Shown: positions 15,400 to 15,846 of the stretch, piece after piece
Layout: every line of letters begins with the position of its first letter
Numbering within the stretch: position 1 is the first letter of the stretch
NCBI GenBank assembly: GCA_040255445.1
Contig: JBDZUZ010000091.1
Location: 1 to 15,846, forward strand
DNA: 15,846 nt
From: JBDZUZ01 sp040255445
GTDB taxonomy: Bacteria; Planctomycetota; Phycisphaerae; Phycisphaerales; UBA1924
Reading direction: 5' to 3'
The notes under the pieces: model-generated
The model's database searches: none
Seen by the model: only the letters and a program-made list of their open reading frames with translations
What the model was told of the DNA's origin: nothing
Position numbers and translations under genes: made by a program

Positions 15400-15846
15400 A
15401 TGGCGGAGCGAAAGCGCAATCACTACGTCCCGAAATGGCTGCTGCGGCGGTTCACGAGAGGGGACCGCAAACGCCGCGATCAGCTCTTCATCCTCCGTGC
15501 CAACGGCGAACCGATCCTGTCCAACATCAACAATGCGGGATCTGAGAACTACTTCTATGGCGACCCGGAGAATGGGCTAGAGGAATCGCTGGCGAAGATC
15601 GACCACCGCGACTCCGAGGTACTGCGGCGGGTGGCCCCGGCAGGCGGCCCCGTCCGTCATTTCGTCGTTTCGTGCCACGTGCTCGCTCGCCTTTGCGAGC
15701 GTGCCCGTGCGTTGGACCCCCGACCTCACCAACCCACCCACCCGGCACCAGCAGGAGGAGGTGTCGGAGGAGGACGGCAGTCCTCCTCTAACAGTGCAGC
15801 GATCTCCCCGCGCGCCCACCGCCACCCTCCAACTACACTGCCCCGC
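15400..15846 (+). CDS. DUF4238-like protein, broken by the repeat and open at the window edge
   Basis: The first 76 or so residues resemble the start of DUF4238 proteins. The opening KRNHYVPKWLLRRFTRG fits the family's N-terminal H-Y-V-P-x-x-L-L-R-x-F phrase. It is followed by LFILRANGE, SENYFYGD (61-68 region) and LEESLAKIDHRDSEVLRRV. From about residue 78 the sequence is the translation of repeat copy 2, a Pro/Gly/Arg-rich tail with no resemblance to the family, which normally continues for well over 200 residues. No stop occurs before the window end (149 codons). The gene is therefore probably a truncated or chimeric remnant. DUF4238 has no established molecular function, and members are common in accessory regions. 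The ATG lacks a clear ribosome site. Family call is moderate to good. Confidence 0.65.
   Translation, partial: MAERKRNHYVPKWLLRRFTRGDRKRRDQLFILRANGEPILSNINNAGSENYFYGDPENGLEESLAKIDHRDSEVLRRVAPAGGPVRHFVVSCHVLARLCERARALDPRPHQPTHPAPAGGGVGGGRQSSSNSAAISPRAHRHPPTTLPR
15630..15781 (+). repeat. Structured dispersed repeat, copy 2, within the DUF4238-like gene
   Basis: This copy matches 14411-14576 in the same orientation, with indels in the first 40 nt. The near-identical core is at 15671-15715 and the conserved end block at 15749-15781. The core hairpin is at 15676-15709. GTGGC (15631-15635) and GCCAC (15674-15678) could form an outer pairing around the upstream half; the same pair exists in copy 1 (14412-14416 and 14470-14474). 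After 15781 the two copies diverge. Confidence 0.8.

Overview
The window is GC-rich, C-heavy bacterial DNA. It looks chromosomal and most likely comes from a planctomycete, probably of the Phycisphaerae. The grounds are the mix of a eukaryotic-type UDP-sugar pyrophosphorylase, HEAT-repeat lipoproteins, Ala/Arg/Pro-rich proteins, frequent GTG starts and weak Shine-Dalgarno signals. This assignment is inference; no rRNA or marker phylogeny was available.

Left arm (1-6378, minus strand, transcribed right to left): a eukaryotic-type UDP-GlcNAc/UDP-sugar pyrophosphorylase with a strong Shine-Dalgarno site, an alpha/beta hydrolase 26 nt downstream, an MFS transporter of the UMF1/Atg22-like group, trpB overlapping the transporter by 4 nt, and a HEAT-like lipoprotein that runs off the left edge. 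The sugar-nucleotide gene and rpe diverge from a 200-nt intergenic region.

Central arm (6579-13402, plus strand): rpe, a histidine-phosphatase-fold protein that has lost its catalytic Arg/His residues, accD, lnt (carrying a 17-C homopolymer) and a HEAT-repeat lipoprotein whose ATG overlaps the lnt stop. A 349-nt non-coding stretch follows, with a TTGACA promoter and a strong leader hairpin. It leads into a two-gene unit: a membrane-anchored coiled-coil protein with an MreC-like C-terminal domain, and a 72-residue single-pass membrane protein. The themes are central metabolism, fatty-acid synthesis and envelope or lipoprotein biogenesis.

Right end (13467-15846): a tRNA-Asp(GTC) with its own consensus promoter and Rho-independent terminator. 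After it the composition changes; one counted 60-nt line is 45% GC, against 77% in a line of the HEAT lipoprotein. This accessory-looking stretch holds an unrecognised 227-aa protein, a probable lipoprotein and the N-terminal part of a DUF4238-like protein. Two copies of a 150-165 bp structured repeat lie here. One sits between genes; the other replaces the C-terminal half of the DUF4238 gene. The repeat pair, the degenerate phosphatase and the poly-C tract in lnt are the best candidates for something undescribed.
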